In this document: positions 1 through 5,526 of the stretch, piece by piece
How the letters are laid out: every line of letters starts with the position of its first letter
Position numbering within the stretch: position 1 is the stretch's first letter
DNA from: CAZTNW01 sp964614945
Lineage (GTDB): Bacteria > Caldisericota > JANLFM01
NCBI GenBank assembly: GCA_964614945.1
Contig: CAZTNW010000021.1
Span: forward strand, 1 to 5,914
Direction of reading: 5' to 3'
Length of the DNA stretch: 5,914 nt
Position numbers and translations under genes: made by a program
The notes under the pieces: model-generated
The model's input: only the letters and a program-made list of their open reading frames with translations
What the model was told of the DNA's origin: nothing
The model's database searches: none

Positions 1-397
1 GAGGGATTATATTTATTTAGGGGATAGGTTATTGGCAGAGTATCAGCCCCAGAGCGGTCAGATTTATTACTATACTTCAGACCAGGTGAACTCGACCAGG
101 GTGGTGACAGATCAGAATGGGGTCAGAGTCTTTGCTGCTACATATGATCCTTATGGTGGCATTCAGAAGATCTGGGAGAACTCTTATTCACCAGCGATGA
201 AGTTTTCGGGCAAGGAGAGGGATACGGAATCAAATCTTGACTACTTTGGAGCCCGCTACTATGGGAATTATTACTACCGCTGGTTGAGTCCCGACCCGGT
301 AATAAACAAAGACGCTGCCTTAAAGAATCCCCAACTGTGGAATTTGTATGCATTCTGCCACGGTAATCCCGTGACCTACTGGGACCCGAATGGTCTA
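1..397 (+). repeat. RHS core copy A (left end outside window)
   Basis: This 3' part of the RHS core is repeated at 1307-1700 (copy B, offset 1306) and in part at 5337-5524 (copy C, offset 5336), with no gaps. By hand count A and B differ at about 35 of 394 bases, and the bases from about 296 to 361 are identical. Differences rise again across the DPxG boundary, and nothing matches in the tips. Confidence 0.9.
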
Positions 398-838
398 ACA
401 GAACTTATTTTTTATGTAGCGAGGGGCATACTCTATGTAGATCCGCAGAGACCGGGAGTAGAGCCATACGAAGTCCCTGCTACTTCTGGGCTCGGTAAAG
501 GTATGAACAATCCAGAGATGGAAAAAGAGAAGAATATTGGACCTATTCCCAGAGGGGAGTATGAGATACATTCAGAAGATGTGAGCAATCGTGGAAAGAT
601 ATGGGATTGGATAAGGAACCTCGCTGGAGATTGGGGAGATTGGAGAGTTCGCATAATTCCTTTGGAAGATACAGACACGTTTGGTAGAAAAGACTTCTTT
701 CTTCATGGAGGTGAAGAGCCAGGATCAAGGGGCTGTATTGACATTGGCGGAGGCAAGTATGGTAATGAACTAACAAATATGGTTCTTTTAGACATTAAGA
801 AAGACCCGGATAAAATCATTCCCCTTTCTGTACGATAG
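2..838 (+). CDS. RHS-repeat protein, C-terminal part with L,D-transpeptidase/DUF2778-like toxin tip (5' truncated by window)
   Basis: The frame is open to the left edge, so this is the tail of a larger RHS protein. The RHS core runs to about 382, with YDPYGG, SGKERD, DYFGARYY and SPDP landmarks, and ends at the DPNGL boundary (383-397) where polymorphic tips begin. The tip (about 147 residues, 395-838) has IGPIPRGEY, then FFLHGG with His at 704-706, then GSRGCID with Cys at 734-736. The H-x9-C spacing inside HGG...SxGC matches the active site of L,D-transpeptidase-fold enzymes, especially DUF2778/Tlde1 effectors, which attack peptidoglycan stem peptides in the periplasm. Seen: the motifs and the boundary. 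Inferred: an antibacterial cell-wall toxin. The TTG at 32 lies inside the conserved core and is not a real start. The next gene, 11 bp downstream, is probably its immunity. Confidence 0.85.
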   Translation, partial: RDYIYLGDRLLAEYQPQSGQIYYYTSDQVNSTRVVTDQNGVRVFAATYDPYGGIQKIWENSYSPAMKFSGKERDTESNLDYFGARYYGNYYYRWLSPDPVINKDAALKNPQLWNLYAFCHGNPVTYWDPNGLTELIFYVARGILYVDPQRPGVEPYEVPATSGLGKGMNNPEMEKEKNIGPIPRGEYEIHSEDVSNRGKIWDWIRNLAGDWGDWRVRIIPLEDTDTFGRKDFFLHGGEEPGSRGCIDIGGGKYGNELTNMVLLDIKKDPDKIIPLSVR

Positions 839-842
839 GGAG
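838..842 (+). promoter_or_regulatory. Ribosome binding site for the small membrane protein
   Basis: GGGAG starts on the last base of the upstream toxin's TAG stop and lies 7 bases before the ATG at 850. It supports that start and coupled expression of toxin and partner. Confidence 0.6.
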
Positions 843-849
843 ATAATCA

Positions 850-1233
850 ATGAAGGTTGCTCCGACAAAAGTTAGGAAGACATTATTGATATCAATCTTA
901 TATGCAGTTGTTTGGATTTTGACTTATCATCTAATCTCTTGGATTTCTAATGGTAGCCCGAGCAGAAAAGCATATGGACTTTTATCTGCTTGGTGGAGTG
1001 CTCTTTATTTTAGCTCAATATTCGAGATCACAGTAAAGAATTTACCTGGAGTTGGAGCACTCTCAAGTTTTATAATGACTGTTTGTCTCATTGTTGATAA
1101 AAATATATTGTTTTACGTTAATGACTTGTCAGATCTAATTTCTGCGTTGATATTTTTCTTGAGCCCGATGATACTAAATTCTGTTTTATTATTATTAAAA
1201 TCAAAATATTTTGATCGAAGAAAAACAGATTGA
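850..1233 (+). CDS. Small multi-pass membrane protein, probable immunity for the L,D-transpeptidase-like tip
   Basis: A 127-residue protein of no family I recognise. It has a short basic N-terminus and four likely membrane helices at about residues 11-32, 45-62, 66-86 and 95-116, and ends in a basic tail (KYFDRRKTD). The ATG is preceded by GGGAG at 7 bases and lies 11 bp after the stop of the RHS toxin. The position directly behind a toxin tip is where immunity genes sit in RHS loci, and a membrane protein suits a toxin acting on the cell wall outside the cytoplasm. The gene is visibly more AT-rich than the flanking RHS core, as is common for tip and immunity cassettes. Its last codon and stop overlap the TTG that opens the next reading frame (TTGA, 1230-1233). 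The immunity role is inferred from position and topology only. Confidence 0.7.
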   Translation: MKVAPTKVRKTLLISILYAVVWILTYHLISWISNGSPSRKAYGLLSAWWSALYFSSIFEITVKNLPGVGALSSFIMTVCLIVDKNILFYVNDLSDLISALIFFLSPMILNSVLLLLKSKYFDRRKTD

Positions 1234-2237
1234 TATTGTTAAGAAACATAAAGGCATTGATTAACGGTAACGGCAGTGCTGAATATAATGGGCTTGGTGA
1301 AGGCGTGAGGGATTATATTTATTTAGGGGATAGGTTATTGGCAGAGTATCAGCCCCAGACTGGCCAGATTTATTACTATACTTCAGACCAGGTGAACTCA
1401 AGCAGGGTGGTGACAGATCAAAATGGAGTCAGAGTATTTGCAGCGGTGTATGATCCGTATGGTGGCATTCAAAAGATATGGGAGAACTCCTATTCACCAG
1501 CGATGAAGTTTTCAGGTAAGGAGAGGGATACGGAATCAAATCTTGACTACTTTGGAGCCCGCTATTATGGGAATTATTACTACCGCTGGCTAAGTCCGGA
1601 TCCGGTAATAAACAAAGACGCTGCCTTAAAGAATCCCCAACTGTGGAATTTGTATGCATTCTGCCACAACAACCCTGTAACCTATTGGGATCCTGATGGA
1701 GCTGTTGTTCGGACAGACCAGGCTGGTTATGAGGTGATTAAAGCGACGATGGGCGATGCGTTTCTAGCTCAGAATATTTCTTGGAACGCAGAGACTGGGC
1801 TAATTGATGTCAATCGGAATATCAAGACGGATAACACAAACTATATAGCGTTAATGCAATTAGTCGATTCGCCGCAGAAGATAATGGTTTCTGTAACCGA
1901 CAAGGTCATCTATATTGACAGGCGAAACGAAATTAAAGCAGGTATCATTTTGCGACTACTAGAGGACCTAAAAGCGCCAGGTATAATGTTACCACCAAGG
2001 CATGGTCGGAAAGATGATATTATAGTTAATGTTAAAGACTATATACTTTGTGCAGTAGCTAACATGACTGATAAGTCGTTTCAAGCACAGACGTTAGCTG
2101 AAGAGCTATATGGTCATGCCTACTTATATGTTCAAGGTTTGCCTTACTTGCATGAACGCGGTTCTGGGGGAGAAGGATTAGATCTAGAGCGCTTCGTTAA
2201 CAGATATACTATGTTAATCAGAGCGAGGAGGTATTAA
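1230..2237 (+). CDS. Headless RHS core fragment with a second, unrelated C-terminal toxin tip (orphan cassette)
   Basis: The 335-codon frame starts at a TTG overlapping the previous stop, with no clear ribosome binding site. It may be translated by coupling or may be silent. Homology to the RHS core begins at about codon 17 (1278) and runs through SGKERD and DYFGARYY to DPDG (1689-1700). None of the long YD-repeat shell needed for delivery is present. The tip (178 residues from 1701) is unrelated to that of copy A. It has a PPRHGRKDD motif and, near the end, AEELYGHAYLYV with Glu at 2100-2105 and His at 2115-2117, followed by YLHE. ExxxH next to HE suggests a metal-binding hydrolase, possibly a metallopeptidase-like toxin, but it is not a canonical HExxH and I do not recognise the family. 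The partner gene follows one base after the stop. Confidence 0.75.
   Translation: MILLRNIKALINGNGSAEYNGLGEGVRDYIYLGDRLLAEYQPQTGQIYYYTSDQVNSSRVVTDQNGVRVFAAVYDPYGGIQKIWENSYSPAMKFSGKERDTESNLDYFGARYYGNYYYRWLSPDPVINKDAALKNPQLWNLYAFCHNNPVTYWDPDGAVVRTDQAGYEVIKATMGDAFLAQNISWNAETGLIDVNRNIKTDNTNYIALMQLVDSPQKIMVSVTDKVIYIDRRNEIKAGIILRLLEDLKAPGIMLPPRHGRKDDIIVNVKDYILCAVANMTDKSFQAQTLAEELYGHAYLYVQGLPYLHERGSGGEGLDLERFVNRYTMLIRARRY
1278..1700 (+). repeat. RHS core copy B
   Basis: Bases 1307-1700 align without gaps to copy A, and 1278-1494 to copy C (offset 4030). Left of 1278 the match to copy C fades; 1261-1270 still agrees at 8 of 10 bases, so the original junction may lie slightly further left. The right end is the DPDG boundary before tip B. 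At about 420 bp it is long enough to serve as a homologous recombination arm. Confidence 0.88.
2226..2232 (+). promoter_or_regulatory. Strong Shine-Dalgarno inside the last codons of tip B
   Basis: AGGAGGT forms the last two Arg codons and part of the Tyr codon of the upstream toxin and sits 6 bases before the ATG at 2239. The same site occurs at 3146-3152 before the paralogue. It fixes both starts and couples the immunity gene to its toxin. Confidence 0.8.
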
Positions 2238-2238
2238 A

Positions 2239-2826
2239 ATGCCAGGGCGTTCATGGAGAGTTATAGTAATTTTGTTTGCAAGTTCGTTATTGTTTGTGAC
2301 AAGCCCGATTTCAGGTGATGGAAATATACAACCTTCTTCGTTAGTTATGGAATGTCCGGAAGATTCTACTTGGCAGGGGACTATAAATGAAGCGGTGGTT
2401 CTAATAGATGAGAATAACAGTATTCAAAATGATCAGACTAAGGCGACGCAAAGTGTGAATGGTCTAGGTAAGTTCGATATCAAGTTTTCATTAGACTGCT
2501 TTAAGACACCAGAAATCTTACGCTTAGCAAGTGCTTATTTTACGATTTGCTATGTTATGAATATAGATTATGAAGGGCGTCCAAGGTTTGTTCAAGCTCT
2601 TTTCCCAACTGAAGATATGAAAAAGATATTAGGGGGAGAACTTGGTTCAGAAGAGGTCTACTCATGTATCAAGAACAACTGGAGATTTACCGGCCTCGAT
2701 CCTGGTTCAGACATTACAGTGCTTTTGAGATGGCAACATCCAAAAGGATTTGAGACGATGATGATCTACAGCGATGAATTTAGGTATGTAATGAGACTCA
2801 TTCCGACGGTTTGTGAAGATGAATAA
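2239..2826 (+). CDS. Exported protein, probable immunity to tip B (copy 1)
   Basis: A 195-residue protein with a clear N-terminal signal peptide: GRSWR, then a hydrophobic stretch to about residue 20, with a likely cleavage near SPISG-DG (residues 22-27). There is no lipobox cysteine. The mature part is variable at residues 48-83 and conserved after about 88: CYVMNID, GRPRFVQALFP, CIKNNWRF, LLRWQH, ETMMIYS. The pattern of two strands, a Cys-containing helix and NNWRF followed by strands recalls the TonB C-terminal / AgmX-type fold, but this is a resemblance by eye. It starts one base after the tip B stop, with AGGAGGT placed inside the toxin's end. Position, coupling and export point to an immunity protein working outside the cytoplasm. 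A close paralogue lies at 3159-3740 and a tail remnant at 3750-3860. Confidence 0.75.
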   Translation: MPGRSWRVIVILFASSLLFVTSPISGDGNIQPSSLVMECPEDSTWQGTINEAVVLIDENNSIQNDQTKATQSVNGLGKFDIKFSLDCFKTPEILRLASAYFTICYVMNIDYEGRPRFVQALFPTEDMKKILGGELGSEEVYSCIKNNWRFTGLDPGSDITVLLRWQHPKGFETMMIYSDEFRYVMRLIPTVCEDE

Positions 2827-2846
2827 TGCCGGTTGGGGAAAGATGA

Positions 2847-3137
2847 TTTATTAAGGTAATCTATGTTGATGGGCGAAACGAAATTAATGTGGATATCATT
2901 CTCGAATTGGCGAAGCAAGGAACGCAGGGCATAATGTTAGCACCGAGGCATGGTCAGAAAGAAGATATTATGGTTAATATTAAATACTATGGCGCTAACA
3001 TAAGCGATGAGTCTATACAAGCACAGACGTTAGCTGAAGAGTTAGATGGCCGTGCTTGGTCGCATTACCTGTATGGACGCTGTGTTGGTCGCAAAGGATT
3101 GGACAGGAATGGCTTCTTAAAATGTATATTGGGTTAA
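2847..3137 (+). pseudogene. Decayed orphan copy of tip B (no RHS core, motif His lost)
   Basis: The frame opens after a stop at 2844-2846 and could begin at GTG 2889 (82 codons). Homology to tip B starts upstream of that, at 2853 (KVIYVDGRNEI against KVIYIDRRNEI in copy B at 1902). It continues through IMLAPRHGQKEDI and AQTLAEEL, then degrades. The RHS core and the first third of the tip are missing. The Tyr and His of the ELYGH motif are changed to Asp (3045-3047) and Arg (3051-3053, CAT to CGT), and the C-terminus no longer matches well. A reading frame survives, but the toxin could be neither delivered nor, if the His is catalytic, active. It stands directly before a second immunity gene, so the tip-immunity pair was duplicated as a unit. 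It may be annotated elsewhere as a short hypothetical protein from 2889. Confidence 0.75.
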
Positions 3138-3145
3138 TTAAATAG

Positions 3146-3152
3146 AGGAGGT
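3146..3152 (+). promoter_or_regulatory. Strong Shine-Dalgarno for the second exported immunity copy
   Basis: AGGAGGT lies 6 bases before ATG 3159, and the stretch from it into the gene matches that at 2226 almost base for base. Here it lies after the stop of the decayed tip rather than within it. Confidence 0.75.
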
Positions 3153-3158
3153 ATTAAA

Positions 3159-3740
3159 ATGTCAGGGCGTTCATGGAGAGTTATAGTAATTTTGTTTGCA
3201 AGTTCGTTATTGTTTGTGACAAGCCCGATTTCAGGTGATGGAAATGTACAACCTTCTTCGTTAGCTATGGAATGTCCAGAAGATTCTGCTTGGCAGGGGA
3301 ATATGAGTGAAATAGCGAATTTAACAAATAAGAACGGTGTTATTCAAGATGGCCAAGCCAAACAGAGTGCGAATGATCAAAGTCAGTTTAATATTAAATT
3401 TTCATTGGAATGTTTCAATGTTAAGAGAATCTTACGCTTAGCAAGCGGGCATTTTACGATTTGCTATGTTATGAATATAGATCGTGAAGGGCGTCCAAGG
3501 TTTGTTCAAGCTCTTTTTCCAACTGAAAATATAAAAAAGACATTAAGGGTAGAACTTGGTTCCGATGAGGTTTTATCATGTATCCAGAACAACTGGAGGT
3601 TTGTGGGCTTTGATCCTGATTCAGCCATAACAGTGCTTTTGAGCTGGCAACATCAAAAAGGATATGAGACGATGATGATTTATAGTGATAAGTTTAGCTA
3701 TATGATGAGACTTATTCCGACGGTTTATGAAGATAAATAA
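3159..3740 (+). CDS. Exported protein, probable immunity paralogue (copy 2)
   Basis: A 193-residue paralogue of the protein at 2239-2826, 920 bp downstream. The first 47 residues, including the signal peptide, match at 43 positions, with almost no synonymous change. The stretch from about 48 to 81 is strongly diverged with a two-residue length difference. The C-terminal half is again similar (TICYVMNID, GRPRFVQALFPT, NNWRF, ETMMIYS). Both conserved cysteines of the C-terminal half (in ICYV and SCI) are kept. The frame is intact although its own tip (2847-3137) is decayed, which fits retention of immunity after toxin loss. Protection against tip B or a variant of it is inferred from paralogy and position. 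No other function is evident. Confidence 0.75.
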   Translation: MSGRSWRVIVILFASSLLFVTSPISGDGNVQPSSLAMECPEDSAWQGNMSEIANLTNKNGVIQDGQAKQSANDQSQFNIKFSLECFNVKRILRLASGHFTICYVMNIDREGRPRFVQALFPTENIKKTLRVELGSDEVLSCIQNNWRFVGFDPDSAITVLLSWQHQKGYETMMIYSDKFSYMMRLIPTVYEDK

Positions 3741-3749
3741 GGCAGGTAA

Positions 3750-3860
3750 GATAAGCAGTTGTCTCTTCTGAGGTGGGAACATATGAAGGGTTGGGTCACG
3801 ATGATGATTTATAGCGATAAAATGAATCTTTGTATAAATCTTTTGCCGGAGAAGAATTAA
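3750..3860 (+). pseudogene. C-terminal remnant of a third immunity copy
   Basis: The frame opens after a stop at 3747-3749 and ends at TAA 3858-3860, about 36 codons. From 3762 it reads SLLRWEHMKGW, then TMMIYSDKMN and a LLPEKN tail. This aligns with LLRWQHPKGF, TMMIYSDEFR and the LIPTV tail of the two intact exported proteins. It lacks the signal peptide, variable centre and CYV/NNWRF parts. It lies directly after copy 2, so it is what is left of a third unit or of a partial duplication. It has no start of its own with a plausible ribosome binding site and is not expected to give a product. Confidence 0.7.
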
Positions 3861-3886
3861 GCTTAACTACAAGAATGTAGAAATAT

Positions 3887-4516
3887 ATGCCATCAAATCA
3901 GAGAGACCAGAAGAAGGATATGCAGCCATTGAAGAAGAAAATTTTTATTGGTCTGGGCTATCAGCTTTGGGGAGCCATAAATTTGGTAATTTGTGGGAAG
4001 ATGATCAACAGCATTCGCCTATTTGAATTAGACTTGATAGGTCCCAGAATAAAGATTCTTGGAGAAGCGTTCAAAACCTGGAAATCAAGTAATATGACAG
4101 TTGATAATATTATTTTTCTGTCTCGAATAATAGGCATTTTAGGAACGCTGACGATTGGGCTAACACTTATAATAATAGGGAGCTTTTTTATCTGGCCAGG
4201 ATACAAGCTGCCAAGAGTCCCCCTAATTTTTTCTGTGCTGTTTATTGTTCTATTATGTGATGGGATTTGGATAGCAATAAAATATGTTGCACCAAATGGA
4301 ATTCTCAGCTCTATCGTTTACGCTTTGGTCCTGTACTATGCCTGGTATGCAGGAAGACAGAGAATCCAAGTAGGGCCAGAGGAAAAAAAGTCAGTTGTCG
4401 GGAAGGTAAGGATATGGCTCTTTTATTTTATTTTAGTGGCACTGATTATATGTTCTTTCATTCCAATTGTTTTGAATTTAGAACTACCGGAAGGAATGAT
4501 GGTTGAGATTGATTGA
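3887..4516 (+). CDS. Multi-pass membrane protein of unknown function
   Basis: A 209-residue protein that I cannot assign to a family. A charged N-terminus (QRDQKKD, PLKKK) is followed by likely membrane helices at about residues 19-40, 78-103, 110-135, 139-157 and 176-198. A polar loop of some 38 residues lies between the first two, and a short acidic tail ends the protein. The ATG at 3887 has no good ribosome binding site; ATG 3920 (codon 12) has AAGGA only one base away, so the start is uncertain. It lies between an immunity remnant and another envelope protein and ahead of an RHS core fragment. It may therefore be a stranded immunity gene for a lost tip, but nothing in the sequence shows this directly. 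It does not resemble the membrane protein at 850-1233. Confidence 0.6.
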   Translation: MPSNQRDQKKDMQPLKKKIFIGLGYQLWGAINLVICGKMINSIRLFELDLIGPRIKILGEAFKTWKSSNMTVDNIIFLSRIIGILGTLTIGLTLIIIGSFFIWPGYKLPRVPLIFSVLFIVLLCDGIWIAIKYVAPNGILSSIVYALVLYYAWYAGRQRIQVGPEEKKSVVGKVRIWLFYFILVALIICSFIPIVLNLELPEGMMVEID

Positions 4517-4532
4517 GGAAATGTTTCCTCAA
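4513..4532 (+). other. Perfect 9-bp inverted repeat over a stop codon, possible weak terminator or operator
   Basis: TTGAGGAAA (4513-4521) and TTTCCTCAA (4524-4532) are perfectly complementary around a TG centre, and the left arm contains the TGA stop of the membrane gene (4514-4516). No T-run follows, so it is not a typical intrinsic terminator. It could be a hairpin at the mRNA 3' end or a protein-binding palindrome. Confidence 0.45.
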
Positions 4533-4585
4533 CTAAATCGATGGATATTTATGGCTAAGAGCTGGTGGAGGCATATCCATGAATA

Positions 4586-5044
4586 TTGGATTCGGCAAAG
4601 AGCAGATCAGGGATTAAAAAGATGAGAAAAAAGAGACCTTTTTGCTGCTGGGTATTGATAGTTTTGGTAACTATAGCCGTTGTTATATATGCAGTTCAAT
4701 CTATTAAATTCAATGCCAGTATTAAAAGATTTGATCAAATTAAAATCGGATCAGAGGAAATAGAGGCTTATATATTGCTGGGGGAACCTTCAAGAACAAT
4801 CTGCGGGGTAAAAGGCGAGACTCTTAGTGAATTTTGGAAGGTGAAGTTGCCTGAAAGTGATTTAAAGGGAAAGAAATTCATGGTACTTGTATATGATGGT
4901 TCAATTTATCTGCAGAAGGATTTATTTTTGTTCTATGATATAGACAGCGAGAAACTGGTATATAAACTTAAAAAAATGGAACATATCATCGGCGATGTTG
5001 TTTATGCAGACATTTTTGGGCACTGGCAAAAACCCGACATTTAA
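4586..5044 (+). CDS. Membrane-anchored or exported protein, possibly SmpA/OmlA-like
   Basis: Up to 152 residues from TTG 4586. ATG 4622 (codon 13) is a better start because it has CAGGGA nine to ten bases upstream and opens directly on a basic MRKKR segment before one hydrophobic helix (about residues 18-38 of the longer form). That gives a single-pass anchor or uncleaved signal with an outside domain of about 110 residues. The domain opens with FDQIKIGSEEIEAYILLGEPS followed by EFWKV, a layout resembling the SmpA/OmlA (BamE-type) motif in which a G-containing turn and LGxP precede an aromatic strand. The resemblance is by eye only. The C-terminal half (VLVYDGSIYLQ, DIFGHW) is not recognised. 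Its place among immunity-type genes without a tip makes a stranded immunity role possible. Confidence 0.6.
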   Translation: MDSAKSRSGIKKMRKKRPFCCWVLIVLVTIAVVIYAVQSIKFNASIKRFDQIKIGSEEIEAYILLGEPSRTICGVKGETLSEFWKVKLPESDLKGKKFMVLVYDGSIYLQKDLFLFYDIDSEKLVYKLKKMEHIIGDVVYADIFGHWQKPDI

Positions 5045-5082
5045 TATTCAAGCCAGTAAATGATTATATATAGGAACTATAG

Positions 5083-5526
5083 GTGGAGAGGATATTAAAG
5101 CTTCGGACGGGGCGGTTTATAAAAGGGGAGAGAAGGGGAGCTGGGGGAAGTAGTACTTATGCACCTGTTCAGGGCAAAGTAAGCAGTTCAACCATTGAGA
5201 TAAGTAAAGCTGGTGGAACAGCGGTTATTACCAATACAGGAGCCAGTATTCTGTCGGTGGGTTCGACCGGGACATACTATGTATATTCTTTTGACGGGAA
5301 ACTTCTGGCTGAATACAATGGCCTTGGTGAATGCCTGAGGGATTATATTTATTTAGGAGATAGGTTATTGGCGGAGTATCAGCCCCAGACTGGCCAGATT
5401 TATTACTATACTTCAGACCAGGTGAACTCGACCAGGGTGGTGACAGATCAGAATGGGGTCAGAGTATTTGCAGCGGTGTATGATCCGTATGGTGGCATTC
5501 AGAAGATCTGGGAGAACTCCTATTAA
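5083..5526 (+). pseudogene. RHS core fragment, broken at both ends (copy C)
   Basis: The frame opens at GTG 5083 directly after a TAG stop, without a convincing ribosome binding site. The first 65 codons or so (Gly/Ser/Thr-rich, with KAGGTAVITNTGAS) have no counterpart in the window. They may be part of the RHS shell or another sequence. From TYYVYSFDGKLLAEYNG on it is typical RHS core and matches copies A and B. It ends abruptly at ENSY, where the other copies continue into SPAMKFSGKERD, so the DPxG boundary and any tip are missing. Its TAA stop (5524-5526) overlaps the TAA stop of the convergent oxidoreductase gene. Without a signal, shell or tip it is a relic or a recombination donor, not a working toxin. 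Confidence 0.75.
5308..5524 (+). repeat. RHS core copy C (right-truncated)
   Basis: It is collinear with copy B (offset 4030) and copy A (offset 5336) without gaps. It agrees with A at some variable sites and with B at others. The match stops at 5524, corresponding to A 188 and B 1494, in the middle of the core. Confidence 0.88.

Larger units (their letters stand above)
2853..3740 (+). repeat. Second unit of a tandem tip B-immunity duplication
   Basis: This stretch repeats 1902-2826. The start codons of the immunity genes are 920 bp apart, and the left homology points are 951 bp apart, so the second unit has lost about 31 bp net within the tip. Identity is highest across the ribosome binding site and signal peptide and lowest in the tip C-terminus and the centre of the immunity gene. 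Confidence 0.8.

Noticed and set aside
32..34. TTG as start of the first RHS frame
   Set aside because: Codons from position 2 onward (RDYIYLGDRL) match the core of copies B and C, so the gene continues to the left of the window.
138..353. Minus-strand open frame in RHS core copy A, also present at 1429-1659 in copy B
   Set aside because: It lies opposite the conserved RHS core in both copies and is repeated only because the core is repeated; the peptide has low-complexity, shadow-like composition and no ribosome binding site of note.
433..776. Two minus-strand open frames opposite tip A
   Set aside because: They overlap each other and the well-supported L,D-transpeptidase-like tip, with no recognisable motif.
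3961..4506. A minus-strand frame (3961-4206) and a plus-strand frame (4267-4506) inside the membrane gene
   Set aside because: Both are shadows of the 209-residue multi-helix protein, whose hydrophobic periodicity is clear in its own frame.
4513..4532. Inverted repeat as a rho-independent terminator
   Set aside because: Not accepted as a firm terminator because the arms are AT-rich in part and no T-run follows; it is listed only as a palindrome of uncertain role.
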